From: Labia minor
Lineage: Eukaryota > Arthropoda > Insecta > Dermaptera > Spongiphoridae
Direction: 5' to 3'
Length of the DNA stretch: 64,000 nt
Assembly (NCBI GenBank): GCA_963082975.1
Contig: OY720344.1
Coordinates: forward strand, 87,544,107-87,608,106
This document shows, one piece after another, positions 23,545-34,796 of the stretch. Both the position numbers and the translations under genes were made by a program. The notes under the pieces are model-generated. The model worked only from the letters and a program-made list of their open reading frames with translations. It ran no database searches and was not told where the DNA came from. Every line of letters starts with the position of its first letter. Position 1 is the stretch's first letter.

Positions 23545-26500
23545 ATGTCGACAGAGACTCCTGATTTTGGAGAAACAATTCTTTCTTATTCTGATCATAA
23601 TTTACTTCATGGATTAGGCTATAAATTGTTGAGAAAAATAGGAGAGGGTTCTTTTGCGAAGGTATTGATAAATAATAATAATAGATGATTTCTTTATATT
23701 TTAAAATGTCAAATATTGATTATAGATTTATTTGTCAGAATATAAAAAAAATAAAAATCAAGAAAAAGTGGAATATTATGCTTGTAAAATTATTGATACA
23801 CAAACCGCACCAAAAAATTTTGTCTTTCGATTTTTACCCCGAGAAATTGATATTTTGGTAATTTATTTACATATTTCATTATATTTTATTTCTTTATTTT
23901 ATTTTTTTATTTCTTGAACTCTTTTTGAACTCTTTCAAATTTTCTTTTCTTTTTTTCTTTCTGATATCATTTTGGCTTATTAATAAATACATATTAAATA
24001 AACATAGTTTTTTGCTCAGACCGTCAATAATCTTGAACGGAATCCCAGAGGAATTGCACACCGTCATAATTGTGAATCGGCATAAATCCAACCGACATAA
24101 AACGACGTTTACTCAATGTTTTAATTAATTGCTTTTCAAAATATTCTCCACCAAAATTAATAATAATATTCTTTAGCATGAATTTGATTCAATTTTCGAA
24201 GCACTTTTTTCACTCCAATTCATCAACTCCAAAATGTTTGAAGATATTTCATAACTTCATTTTTATCACTACTAAAAGATATCTATCTGACCAATTAACA
24301 ATTGTTCTAAATATATATCTATGTATATATAAAAACTAGCCTAATTTAATTAAGTTAAAAGAGAAAATGATATTCTAAACACCTAAAATATTAAAAAAAT
24401 TGCTTTCAAATATAAAATGGGAATATTAATTTTTATATAATAATTGATTAAAAATATATTTATATATAAGAAGTAAATTTTCAAAGGGTCGCATCGAACA
24501 TCCCTATATGGTTCTCACACAAAGTATCTATCTACGAAAAAATTTGTATTTTATTTTCATGACCTATGGCACAAATGGCGATCTTTTACAACATATTGCA
24601 AAGAATGGGCCAATTATTGAAGATCAAGCTCGAATTTGGTTTCGTCAAATTACAATTGCCATTCAATATTTGCATGAATTGGGATACGTTCATCGGTACG
24701 AATTTCAAATTATATTTCAATATGTGGTATTAGAAAAAAATATATTTTTGTAGAGATTTAAAATGTGAAAATGTTTTAATCTCGTCCCATAATAATATGA
24801 AAATTACTGATTTTGGCTTTGCACGATCAATGACTAAATCTTCTTCAATGCTGTCTGAAACATTTTGCGGTTCACTGAGTTATGTTGCACCAGAAATTCT
24901 CCAAGGACAACCATATAATCCAAAATTTGCTGATTATTGGAGTATGGGGGCAGTTCTTTATGTCATGCTCAATAAAGCATTGCCATTCAATGATACAAAC
25001 ATTAAAAGGTAATTTAAAGATTATTTTCTTTTATTTTTATTTCAATATTTGTTTTTAAATTATTCTTATTTAATATGCACGAAGGTCATTCAATATATCC
25101 TTAAAAAATCCGAATGATGACACTAGTAGTATTGAAAAAGTTTTTTAGTAAATTTTAGTTATTTCATATTAGATTGTTGTTAAAATTTCAGCTATATTCG
25201 TCACGTAGCTTCATTCACACAGTCAATTGTGGAAACAAACTTTTGTTTATTTACAAAATTGGAAAAACACTTCTTTTTAAAAGGCTTAATACTGAAAGTG
25301 ATCAAAACTGAGTTGAATGAAATCCATAGCATTGTTTACAATTCCATAAATGAGTTTAAACATGACTGTATATTTACAAATTATGAACATGGTTCAGAAC
25401 GCCAAGTGAAAGTGACTTCTTCTGAAACAATTGTTGAAATCTACGATAAGATTTAAATGATCATCGAATCAAAGTGAGCAAAATAGTTGAGGCGACAGGC
25501 GTTTTTGGGTTTGAACAAAATCTCGGCAAGTTACCACTTTTGATCTCACTAGAGAATGAACAAACAGAATCGTGAAATTGATTCACAGGCTGGCTTAGCG
25601 ATTTTTCTGTGTTGTTACATAACAGTAGACGAGACATGAATATACTTCAGAAACAAAGGCACACTCGAAATTGAAGTTTTCTAAAGACAAAGGATCTATT
25701 TTGAGAACCTCTCAAAATCCTACTTTTTAGATGGCTTAAAAAAAGTTCGAGAAGCGCTGGAGCAAATATGTCGGACTAAAAAGAGATTAGATTATAAAAG
25801 AAAATAAATTACCTAAAATGATATTTTATTTATTTTATACCCACCACATCAATACATTAAAAGAGACATTTAAATTAAATATTATACATTAGACATAAAT
25901 AGACGGTTAGGGGTAGGAGTAACCTCTATACGAAGACCGTACGAAAACTCCTCGATCTGATAATAACAAGAATTTGGAGAAATTTTTATTTTTATTTTTA
26001 AACCTAGATTTCTTTGATGGTGTGCTGTAAAAACTCAGATACGCGCGTTTAGTTGTTTATCTGTTGTGTAAGGTACATTATTTTCTTTTAAATATTCATT
26101 TGCCAAAGGAAAGAGAGTCTCACTTCCAAAACTTGTTTGATTGGTCATATTTTTATTTTAATTTTTAAACTTGTTAAAAACGATTCAGCTCACTTTTTTA
26201 AGAATAATCATTTTAATATTTTAAAATAATTAATTAAATAAAGAATTTATAATTTTTTTAGATTATTTGAACAGCAAAAAGCTCGACATTGGAGATTTCG
26301 AGCAAAAATTAAGGATAAAATATCACATGAAGTTAAAAAAATTGTAAAATATCTATTAGAACCTGAAATAAATAAACGATATAATATTGATAATGTATAT
26401 TTTTCTTATAAATTTCACTCCTATCAAAATTTGTTATATTTTTTTAATTTTTCTTTAATTTTTTTTTTAGATTTTAAAAAGTCAATGGTTTGCACAGGAT

Positions 26501-26638
26501 TCTCGTTTACTTAGAATGTCTCGCACTGAAGAAGATGCTTTAACACGAGCACGTAATATTAAAGCAAATTTAAAACAAACTTCAGACCATAATATACCTC
26601 CTATAAATACAACACCTCACTTATTCATATATTATTAA
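23545..26638 (+). CDS. Testis-specific serine/threonine kinase (TSSK)-like, six exons
   Basis: Exons: 23545-23661, 23726-23857, 24487-24695, 24754-25008, 26262-26394 and 26471-26638. All introns are GT-AG and the phases join, giving 337 residues. Kinase landmarks are intact: P-loop GEGSFAK (33-39), ATP-anchoring Lys60 in YYACKII, helix-C Glu79 in LPREIDIL, catalytic HRDLKCEN (152-159, Asp154), DFG (172-174), APE (198-200), DYWSMG (213-218) and the subdomain XI Arg277. FLPREIDIL, ETFCGSLSYVAPE and the short C-tail fit the TSSK subfamily of CAMK-type kinases, which phosphorylate serine/threonine in developing sperm. Which TSSK member it is cannot be told. The start ATG is the first in frame, 25 residues before the kinase core. 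Introns 1, 3 and 5 are 58-76 bp; introns 2 and 4 are 629 and 1,253 bp. No pseudogene signs. Confidence 0.93.
25190..25830 (+). mobile_element. Mariner relic inside kinase intron 4
   Basis: The same strand as the kinase carries a broken mariner transposase. The N-terminal part is at about 25230-25456, with NEFKHDC, then ERQVKVTSSETIVEIYDKI before a stop. The C-terminal end, around 25730-25800, reads KKFEKRWSKYVGLKRD. That is the usual close of a mariner transposase, so most of the catalytic middle is deleted. Terminal inverted repeats could not be located. The 75-codon open frame here is therefore transposon-derived, not a kinase exon: joining it to the kinase would break the conserved domain between residues 238 and 239. 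Confidence 0.75.
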
Positions 26639-26644
26639 ATACTA

Positions 26645-27698
26645 CAGGGGTTGCCTTTTATATTTCGGGATTAGAGAACAAAAACAAATATTAATCATCG
26701 AAAATCTCTTTATTGTTTTTCAAAATATTTCCCATGAAGATCTTACACTTTTTCCACTCTGATTGAGGTATCTCCAAAACATGCATTCTGAACGCAGCAA
26801 CCGCTTCTTCAGGTGTCGAAAAACGTTGACCTCTCAGTTTGTTTTTTACGTACGAGAATAAAAAGAAGTGATTCGGTGCCAAGTTAGAACTATACTGCGG
26901 ATGACTCATCAAATCGATTTTTTCAGTGCACAAAATGCAGTTGTTAGAGCCGATGTGTGAGAGCTTTTATTGTCGTGGTGAAGAGTGATTCGTTGTAATA
27001 TTGGTTTTCCTGATTACTTGGAAGACAACTGGAAAACAAATGGTTGTGTCCACCCAGAACAGTCAGTTCTGCGTTGTTTTAGTGGTAAAATTGCGACTTG
27101 TCTAATTTTTCCGAAAAACAGGTGACCATTTGCTTGGAAGTGCTTAGTGCGCGAACAACTTTAGTTGGATTTGGCTCATCTTGAAACACCCAAACAGTCG
27201 ACTGCTGTTTAATTTCTAAATCCACGATTCATCATCTGTCACGAGCCTTTTTTTGAGCGATTGACAAATTGTATGGAATCCAACACGAACAAATTTTTTT
27301 GACAGTCACATATTTATGCAATATTGAATGTTTGCTGGTCCCACTGGTGCCTAAGGTTGTCTCAATCTTGCGATAGGTCTCATAACGATCTTACAATATC
27401 AGTTCGCGGACAGCATCAATGGTTTCCGGAACAACAACTGATTTAGGACGACCTTCACGAAATTCGTCTTGAAATGACCTCGATTGAATTCATGATAAAC
27501 ACTCCTTGGTGAAGCTTCATCGCCAAAAATTGAATTAATCTATGTCAAAAGTTACTGTAAACAACACAAATAGCACTCGTATGTCAAAACGTTCAGAGTA
27601 CGTATAACCTCAAAAATGTCAAACTTTACGATAGAGTGGTCAGTTGCCAGATTGCAACACTAGGGTTGTCCAATACCGAAATATAAAAGGCAATCCTT
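26645..27698 (-). mobile_element. Tc1/mariner transposon, defective, directly after the kinase stop codon
   Basis: The imperfect inverted ends are GGGGTTGCCTTTTATATTTC at 26647-26666 and the complementary GAAATATAAAAGGCAATCC at 27679-27696, with TA at the borders. On the minus strand the transposase is decayed by stops and frameshifts. The final segment is readable (about 26930-26700): HPQYSSNLAPNHFFLFSYVK, the SPDLAPxDFxLF catalytic block, followed by NKLRGQRFSTPEEAV and LEIPQSEWKKC. At about 1.05 kb this is near full length for the family, and it has no intact open frame. It starts six bases after the kinase TAA, so the kinase 3' UTR must run into it. Confidence 0.88.
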
Positions 27699-27835
27699 AT
27701 TATTAAGAAGACAAAATTATTTATGTTACTTATACGCAAAATAATTAAATTTAATGAAATTTCAATCTATTTCAATTTGTTAAAAAAACAGGGACTGAAA
27801 AATGAGAATTATTAAAAAAATTATATAAAAATTAG

Positions 27836-28466
27836 CTGGAGTGTCTCCACTCGACTATCTCGCAATTTGAATTGGATTAAATAACATAATATATTATATT
27901 TAAATTAAATTTAATTAATTATAAATTATAAATAATAAATAATAAATATTAAACCAGCGCATGTTTGGCTTTTTGTTGATGGCACCACGTCACGTGTTGA
28001 CGCGTGAGATTTTCAGTGTTAAAAAATTAATTCTGGTAATTTCAGCGAATCAATCAAGCTGAAATTCTATATATAGCAGTTTTATATAATTATTAATCAT
28101 GTGAAAAATTATCAAACATATATCTTTATTTTTACGGTCACTTTAGAGGAAAAAAAATCAAAACGTTGTAGGTAATGACCCTCTTCCGGTTGAGCTACAT
28201 TTCTCAAAAGTTGATAGAAAACTATGAATTTTGAATAATGTCCATGTACCAAATTTCATCATTCTAGCTCAAACCGTTTTTGCGTAATCTTGCCTACATA
28301 CATACACACATACACACATACACACATACACACACACATACACACACACAGACATTTTTCTCAACCTTAGTGAAAATGATTCAGGAACCTTCAAAACGTA
28401 TAAAAACATCAAAATCTCAACATCGAAAATTTTCATGATCGCAATACTATCTCTGGCGAGATAGTA
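27836..28466 (+). repeat. R1 dispersed repeat, copy 5
   Basis: A full-length forward copy with edges CTGGAGTGTCTCCACTCGAC and the intact hairpin ACTATCTCTGGCGAGATAGT (28446-28465). The internal microsatellite has expanded into (CACATA)n/(CA)n at about 28293-28350. It is followed after only 15 bp by another copy in the same orientation. Confidence 0.9.
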
Positions 28467-28481
28467 AAAAAGAATATAAAT

Positions 28482-29038
28482 CTGGAGTGTCTCCACTCGA
28501 CTTTCTCGCAAAATTGAATTGGATTAAATAACATATATTATATTTAAATTAAATTTAATTAATCAAATTATAAATTAAAATTAATAAATAATATTTATTA
28601 AACGCGTGCTTGGCTCTTTGTTGATGGTACCACGTCACGTCCTGGCGCGTGATTGCCAGTTAACGTGTTAAATAATTAATTCCTGTACTTTCAGAGATTC
28701 AATCAAGCTCAAATTCTATATATAGCTGTTTTATACAATTTTTAATCATGTGAAAAACTATCAAACATATCTTTATTTTTACGGACAGTTTAGAGGAAAA
28801 AAAAAATGAAAATGTAGTAGGTAATGAACCTCTTCCGAATGAGCTACATTTCTCAAAATTTGTTAGAAAACTACGAATTTTGAATTATGTCCGTGTGCCA
28901 AATTTCATTATTCTAGCTTAAACCGTTTTTGAGTAATCTTGCCTACATACACAAGTACACACAGATATTTCTCTCAACCTTAGTGAAAATTACTCAGGGA
29001 CCTTCAAAATGCATAAAAGCATCTCTGGTGAGATAGTA
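28482..29038 (+). repeat. R1 dispersed repeat, copy 6 (tandem with copy 5)
   Basis: A forward copy that starts CTGGAGTGTCTCCACTCGAC and ends CTCTGGTGAGATAGTA, with a small deletion just before the terminal hairpin. The spacing and orientation make a direct tandem pair with the copy ending at 28466. Confidence 0.9.
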
Positions 29039-29340
29039 AAAGGACAAATTGTGTGTGTAAACTACGTATTTCACATTTTATTCTTCAATTTATTTAAATA
29101 TATTTATTATAAAATTTTTTACAAGTTTTCAATAATGAACATAATAGAAAAAGAGTCATTTATGATCACACACACACACACACTCCTTAAATAATTTTAC
29201 TATTGATATTTTAAAATTTCAAATTATTTAACTTGAACTCAATTTAGTATGAAAACCAAAATCATATGTATTTTGATTCTGGACCCTATGATTTAATCTA
29301 TTCTAAATTACATATTAATAGTAATATATTTTTATTTTAG

Positions 29341-29415
29341 GAAGATTCTCTAATGATCCTTAAGCACGTACTAACAAATTATCAAGAGGAATCGAAAGAA
29401 TTTATTTTAACTTAA
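29341..29415 (+). other. Exon-like segment, unidentified
   Basis: A pyrimidine-rich acceptor (TTTTTATTTTAG) is followed by 24 sense codons in one frame only, reading EDSLMILKHVLTNYQEESKE and a few more residues, then TAA. The other two frames stop quickly. It could be a terminal exon or chance. I recognise no family and see no partner exon. Confidence 0.25.
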
Positions 29416-29689
29416 GTTTTTTTAAAGTTTATTTTTATGTATAATTTCTCAAGGATTCATAAATACTAAGAAAACCAAATATAATTTCAGATTTTTATTT
29501 TTATTGAAGTTAAGATTTTATTATAAATGGTTTAATATGGATAAATTTAGTAAATGTACTTGTCTAAAATTGAGATTGCATACCAAATATGTATAAATAT
29601 TAAAGAAATTAACATAAAATGGAGATTTATTATTAAGTGATGCTCTTAGTATTTTGTTGAAAGTCTAATAGTTTTTCATTTATTTAATT

Positions 29690-30190
29690 CCAATCAGAAT
29701 ATTAAAAGCATCATTTTCTTTATGTTTTGTTCTTTATTTTTTACTTTAATCACAAAATTAATTATCTATAGTATTTATTGTATATGTTATAATGGGATAA
29801 AATATTTTTTAATATTCATTTTTTATTATACTTACTTTTGTGAATAGTGAAATACAAGGAAATATAAATTTAGAGACAGGTAGACAGGAGATATTTTATA
29901 AAATTGAAACTAACTTTTTTAACTTTATATAAAATGTTTTATAGATATAATTTAGATTTGATTGATTATATGTATTATAAAATTAAAAAAAAAAATACAT
30001 ATTTTATTTTAAATACATATACAATTTAATATTATGATTTAATTTTTTTCTTATCAATATAGTATCACAAAATAGGATTTTTTAAACATAATAATGAAAA
30101 GAAAATTTTTTAAAAATACTTCATGTCATGAAACATGAAGTTGTGCAAAAATATTTAAATTTTGACAATATATATAAATATAGATATATA
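29690..30190 (+). repeat. 'P' element, right-hand fragment (copy 2)
   Basis: It aligns with parts of 16300-18354, including the TATTGTATATGTTAT site (about 29787-29801), ATACAATTTAATATTAT, and the terminal CATGAAACATGAAGTTGTGC followed by a TATAGATATATAGAT tail. It supplies the empty version of the site used by the LINE at 15324-16306. Confidence 0.6.
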
Positions 30191-31570
30191 GATTTACACA
30201 AATAGAGAAAACAAAATATAATAATAGATTAATTTCAAAATAATCTTTATTATTTTGAAAAAAAAAACAATCGTTATTTAACTGTCAAAAAAATGAAAAA
30301 TTACTAAAGCAAGACTTTCATTTGTTGGAATTTAATATTAAAAAAAGTTTTAGGTAACACTAAAATATAAGATATAGGTAGAGAATCTATAGAACTTTTT
30401 AATCTTACTTTTGGATATATAACAATTTGATTTATGTACATAGAAGATCATACTAAAGTCTTTTAAAAAATAATATTTAACAGAAAGTTACAAAAAAAAA
30501 AAAATTTAATAATTTGAATTTTCCAAGTAAAATCATCATTGGAAGGCATAAAGAAATAAATTTGCGTTATAATGAATAATGAAAAGGCTTCCTTTGGTTA
30601 GCAGCTGTTCTAAATTTCTCTATTTCATATTCATAATTAAACCATTGAACATTTGAATTGTTCTAATTAGAATGAAACTTTCAATGTAAAATACCTATGC
30701 ACCAAAAAGTAATCATACAGAATCAAAAAAAAAAAACAATATAATGATTAAGTCTTATTATTAACAATTGTTTTAATGAAAGTTTGCATTTCATTCATAG
30801 GTTGACTAAGCATTTTAATAAAAATCCATTCTCTCTAATAAGAGAACATGTTTGTTTACAATGAAAAGCAATTAAAAAAATGAGACCCTTCAAGAGGTAG
30901 AGTTTGGCTGATTAGCCAACTTCTTAACGATAATAAGATCTAAACTCTTAAACTTTAAAAACTCTTTAATAAAATATTCCATTTATTCAACTGACTCTTA
31001 AAAAAAATAATGAAAGAATTTCGCATTCCTAATCAAAATATATTGATTGCTAGAGCCGATATAATATATATTATATTTAAAAAATCAGAATTATTCTAAA
31101 TTAAAATTAAAATTTCGATCAGGTGTATTTCTTGTAAAAGTTAACAATGATAAAGATTCGAAAAAACGTTTTTACACTTACCTCGCTTATGATAATATAA
31201 CCTGTGGTTCACCCATGCAAGATTCATTATCTTTTAAACGTTCAAAAATATGTTTCTTCACCTTTTCATTGCTATTGTTGTCAACTTTCTAATCATTTAA
31301 TCAAAAAAATTCAGTGTCTGCTCCTCCTGTAGATCCTTTAGAAAAACAATTTATGAATTAACTAAACAAATAAAATTTATTGAAAATGAATGAAAAGATT
31401 TACAAAAAATGAAAAATTGAATAAATCAGAAATTATAATTCCCTTCCACACGCACTATAATCAACAAAGAAAAAACAACTCAATCACAAAATAAATAAAA
31501 TTTCCAAATTATCGGAAATAGATAGATTTTTTGTTGAATAAAAAATTTTATCCTTTCTAAGTGACCAAAG
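30191..31570. other. AT-rich intergenic sequence with one ambiguous open region
   Basis: Most of it is filler. At about 31085-31336 the forward strand has a single frame interrupted by one stop, including SKKRFYTYLAYDNITCGSP and later SVSAPPVDPLEKQFMN. The complementary strand has a GTAAGT donor-like site near 31178 and a 33-codon frame. I cannot decide whether either is an exon. Confidence 0.35.
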
Positions 31571-31757
31571 ACGGCTCGTAGGGTATTGGTTAACTGCGTT
31601 AACCCACATTTTGGTGGTTCCGGATTCAAGTCTCGGGCCTGGCAAGGGATTTCTCTAACTGGGGCCAATTGGACGGGATTACCCCAACTTACGGAACGGT
31701 TGATAGAACCCGTTCTACTTATCATAGGATATTTAATTAATATAATTGACTTGATAA
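31571..31757 (+). mobile_element. tRNA-derived SINE, copy 2
   Basis: Homologous to 14650-14893. The tRNA-like head contains GGGTATTGGTTAACTGCG and a B-box-like GGATTCAAGTCTC. It continues with GGCCTGGCAAGGGATTTCTC and TGATAGAACCCGTTCTACT. The middle ~55 bp of the other copy is absent. Open frames on both strands here are SINE sequence. Confidence 0.72.
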
Positions 31758-31809
31758 GCGCTGTTCTTGCAAATTATATACAAGTAAGTGGATTTTTTTA
31801 AGTGAACTA

Positions 31810-31960
31810 TATATACCCGATTGAGTAGTTTACAGTTTGCATTGCTGTGCTCGGAAGAAAGAGACAGAATTCTCTCTGAAGGGGTTCGTTATTAAGGAAT
31901 GAAATTAATCACGTTTGAGGGATGATTATTTAAAAATAAATGGCCAATGTTGATGCCTCA
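31810..31960 (+). repeat. Dispersed repeat shared with 46184-46330
   Basis: GATTGAGTAGTTTACAGTTT, GCTGTGC, GAATTCTC and TGAAATT are conserved in order between the two loci. An upstream TATATATACC could be a TATA element, and the layout is reminiscent of an LTR promoter/R region, but no ends were found. Confidence 0.4.
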
Positions 31961-32635
31961 ACAAAAAAAAATTATTATTAGATAATTTTTACTATGTTGA
32001 CATAAATATAATAAGTATTTATTGGTTTAATCGAAGTTTCAACTTTGTGTACGATTACTTGGAATGAATAAAATTTACTAAAATTTTTCTGTAATTTTGT
32101 TCAAATGTTAATAGAAAACGATGCTTCTCATTGGCACATAAATGCCTTCTTGGGCGGTCTGAACATCTTGTTTCCTTTAATATTAATCTAACTTACAAAT
32201 AATAGCTACATGTAATTTAAAGTTTTAATGAGAATCTTGAGGTTGGTGATCTATGCAAAGTTAGTTTCTATTTTCTATTGATATAATTTTAAGTTACCTT
32301 ATTCGTACAATTGCAGTGATTTTCTTTGGTTTGGTATTTAAGGAACACCACTAAAACCTCTTTCAATTATATATAAACAAACTTATACTCTAATCATTCG
32401 ACAGTTCAAAATAGATTTCTAAATTCAATACAAAATGCTTCTCATTATTTTTATTTATATATAATTCTATCTTGAACATTTTTCTAAGAAAAACTAATAA
32501 TATCCCTTGTACACCCTCTATTCCAAAAGAAACCGAACTTTAAAAAAAAATAGTACCACTAATGCCATCTATTGTAATATTTTACCCGTAGATGGCTTAG
32601 TCCCTCATTGACAACTGGTATAAATTTCATAACAT

Positions 32636-32747
32636 TTGGATGCATACAACAAAAGTTATTGCGTTTCAAATGTCAGTGTGTTTTGTACATCGGAAGAAAA
32701 TATCGAAAAAGTGCATGAATTCATCAAAAATAACAGAAAATCGTCGG
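32636..32747 (+). pseudogene. Possible mariner transposase N-terminal fragment
   Basis: The frame contains TSEENIEKVHEFIKNNRKSS, which resembles the linker after the first helix-turn-helix of mariner transposases. A plausible 5' leader with ACCGAACTTTAAAAA lies at 32532-32548. It is cut at about 32748 by the right end of a P element. It is short and broken. Confidence 0.45.
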
Positions 32748-32829
32748 TGAAAGTTATTCACTTTTGGATTCTAGAGGTCATGAAACACGAATATATAGAA
32801 AAAAATTTTAAATTCTGAGCAATGTGCAG

Positions 32830-32833
<4 letters not shown>
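32748..32833 (+). repeat. 'P' element, extreme right end (copy 3)
   Basis: CTTTTGGATTCTAGAGGTCA, ATGAAACACGAA and GAGCAATGTGCAGATAAA match the right end of the 15091-18354 element. A (TA)n tract (32834-32863) follows. Confidence 0.7.
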
Positions 32834-32866
<33 letters not shown>

Positions 32867-33250
32867 CAATATCTGAATTGACCATATATATATAATATTG
32901 CATTGTCACCGGAGCTACATATGTATGCGAAATTTCAGCTCATTCGAACATTGGGAAGTGGGTCAAATCCACCTTGCAAGATTTGACAATAGGACACGGT
33001 GTTAAGGCCGGTCCAGACGCTCCGTTTTGCACAACGTTTTGTCTCCGCAGTTCAAGACGTTGCAGACAAAACGTTGCGTGTGGACCGGAAAACTGCGCAG
33101 TTTTGAGTCCGTCGGGAGGACTGCACAGTTGCAGCGATAACTGAGCTCGTGAGCTCTGAAAACCGTGACCTGCGCAGACATGTCGTTGCGTGTGGACACT
33201 TACTCCGTTTTCCAATCCGTTTTGTTCCTCAGTTTTCTCTAATCATGATC

Positions 33251-33517
33251 TCTAAACTGACCGTAAAAATAAAGATATATATTTGATAGTTTTTCACTTG
33301 ATTAAAAATGGTATAAAACTGCTATATATAGAATTTCAGCTTGATTGAATCGCTGAAAGTACCGAAATTAATTTTTTAACACTGCAAATCACGCGCCAAT
33401 AACAAAGAGCCAAATACGCGCTGGTTTAATAAATATCATTTATTAATTTTAATTTAAATATAATATATATTATTTAATCCAATTCAAATTGCGAGGTAGT
33501 CCAGTGGAGACACTCCA
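33251..33517 (-). repeat. R1 dispersed repeat, copy 7, partial
   Basis: Only the left half of R1 is present, from the ACGGTCAGTTTAGA block (33251-33264 on the complement) to the GGAGTGTCTCCACT-type edge at 33503-33517. It lies inside the Harbinger element. Confidence 0.85.
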
Positions 33518-34189
33518 TCTTATTTTTTTTATAAATGTGAGTTTTCTACTTTATTTATTTATTTATTCTTTAGTGGATATAACATAAATATTATTAATTT
33601 TATTTTATTTAAAACTAGCTGCTCAGAGAATAATAATAAATAATTAATTTTACCTTTACAATTAAATAAAAATCAATCTTTTTCTAACAATTTTTAAATT
33701 TAATATTTTATTCATAAACATCTAAAAAGGTATACACCTAGTTTTTTCTCACAGAAAATATTAAAATACTTCTTTAAGTATTTGCACAATAAATAAATTA
33801 TTTATTTAACGTTATTAAGTTATCACTAATTTATTTTTTAAAACTTTTGTAGTTTTTGTTATAATTATTATATGGATTTTCATTTAAAGACCACATTATT
33901 TGTAAATATTATAATTATTATATTTATTAAATTAAAATAATAATTGTACAATGTTTCGATTGCTTATTCTCCAATCGTTCTCAAGTACTGTATTTCACAT
34001 TTAACATTTCCATATGTAAAAGGGAACAACGGACAAAATAGCGTTAAATTTGACGAAGCACAATCAGGTTAACATTTAAATCATACAGACAAATATCCTC
34101 TCTTACCTCAAATATAAAAGATAGAATAAAAATGAAAATAAGAAGTATATAAGGTAATTTGTGAATGTGATAAAGTATACATTGGTGAA

Positions 34190-34387
34190 ACCAGTAGAAA
34201 GATCTCGACAAGAATGTCTGAGAATGTTTCGCCAATCATTAGGTTCGTCACGTAATTCACGCAATAATCTTATATGGGAAAAGTCCCGCATTTTTAAAAG
34301 CCATTTCCGTGACCATTTTGAACGAACAGTTCCTCTGATGTGTTCCAATCTTTTTTTTTTACAATACAGCAGGCGAAAATTGACCAC
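34190..34387 (-). pseudogene. Harbinger transposase N-terminal remnant
   Basis: The minus-strand frame reads RSKWSRKWLLKMRDFSHIRL followed by LRELRDEPNDWRN. This is the usual N-terminal pattern of Harbinger (HARBI1-like) transposases: a basic RxW.KRW.K.R segment, then LL.EL..E...W.N.LR. The DDE catalytic domain is absent and the frame runs into AT-rich sequence. It fits the element ends at 33005 and 34552. Confidence 0.75.
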
Positions 34388-34796
34388 AGGAGAACCTCCT
34401 CCATGGCGATATCACACAAAACTGAGCGGAAAATACAAGACTGCACCGTCAAGACTGTACCGTCTGGACGCTCAAAGTTGCAAAGGTTTCATTCCGTCTT
34501 AAAACTGCGCGGATTTAAAACGTTGTGCAAAACGGAGCGTCTGGACCGGCCTTTAAACTAAATAAAAGCGTGTAATAATAAATTAAAATATTTTAATAGA
34601 TATAATAATATGAGATATTTGATTATTATAGAGAAAAAAAGAGTAGTCTTTGGGCTTATTAAACCAAAGTATGTTGAGTTTTTGAACAAGACTCTTTCAT
34701 TTTTTATTCGTCTGGTATTATTGTTCATTTTTAATAAAAGTGAATGTGTTATTGTGTGTTTTTTTTTTATTATTAAAATTATAATTTTTATTTTTT

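Larger units (their letters stand above)
33005..34552 (-). mobile_element. PIF/Harbinger DNA transposon, decayed, with TTA duplication
   Basis: Perfect ~36-bp terminal inverted repeats begin AGGCCGGTCCAGACGCTCCG at 33005; the complement ends at 34552. The 3-bp duplication TTA (33002-33004 and 34553-34555) is typical of Harbinger. Both subterminal regions carry GCGCAG and CCGTC motifs in a GC-rich context. A transposase remnant is on the minus strand, and an R1 fragment (33251-33517) and 15 bp of P element (33614-33628) lie inside. The two internal repeats may have been carried or inserted later. Confidence 0.9.

Noticed and set aside
25229-25456. Open frame in kinase intron 4 as an extra kinase exon
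   Set aside because: It reads as mariner transposase, and the flanking exons join in phase without it to give an unbroken kinase domain.
28269-28511. 80-codon minus-strand frame rich in Val/Cys
   Set aside because: It is translated R1 microsatellite sequence.
31571-31660. A true tRNA gene
   Set aside because: A- and B-box-like motifs exist but the acceptor and anticodon stems do not pair, and the sequence continues as a SINE shared with 14650-14893.
33002-33215. Two overlapping minus-strand frames of 65 and 91 codons
   Set aside because: They are the Harbinger terminal inverted repeat and subterminal motifs.
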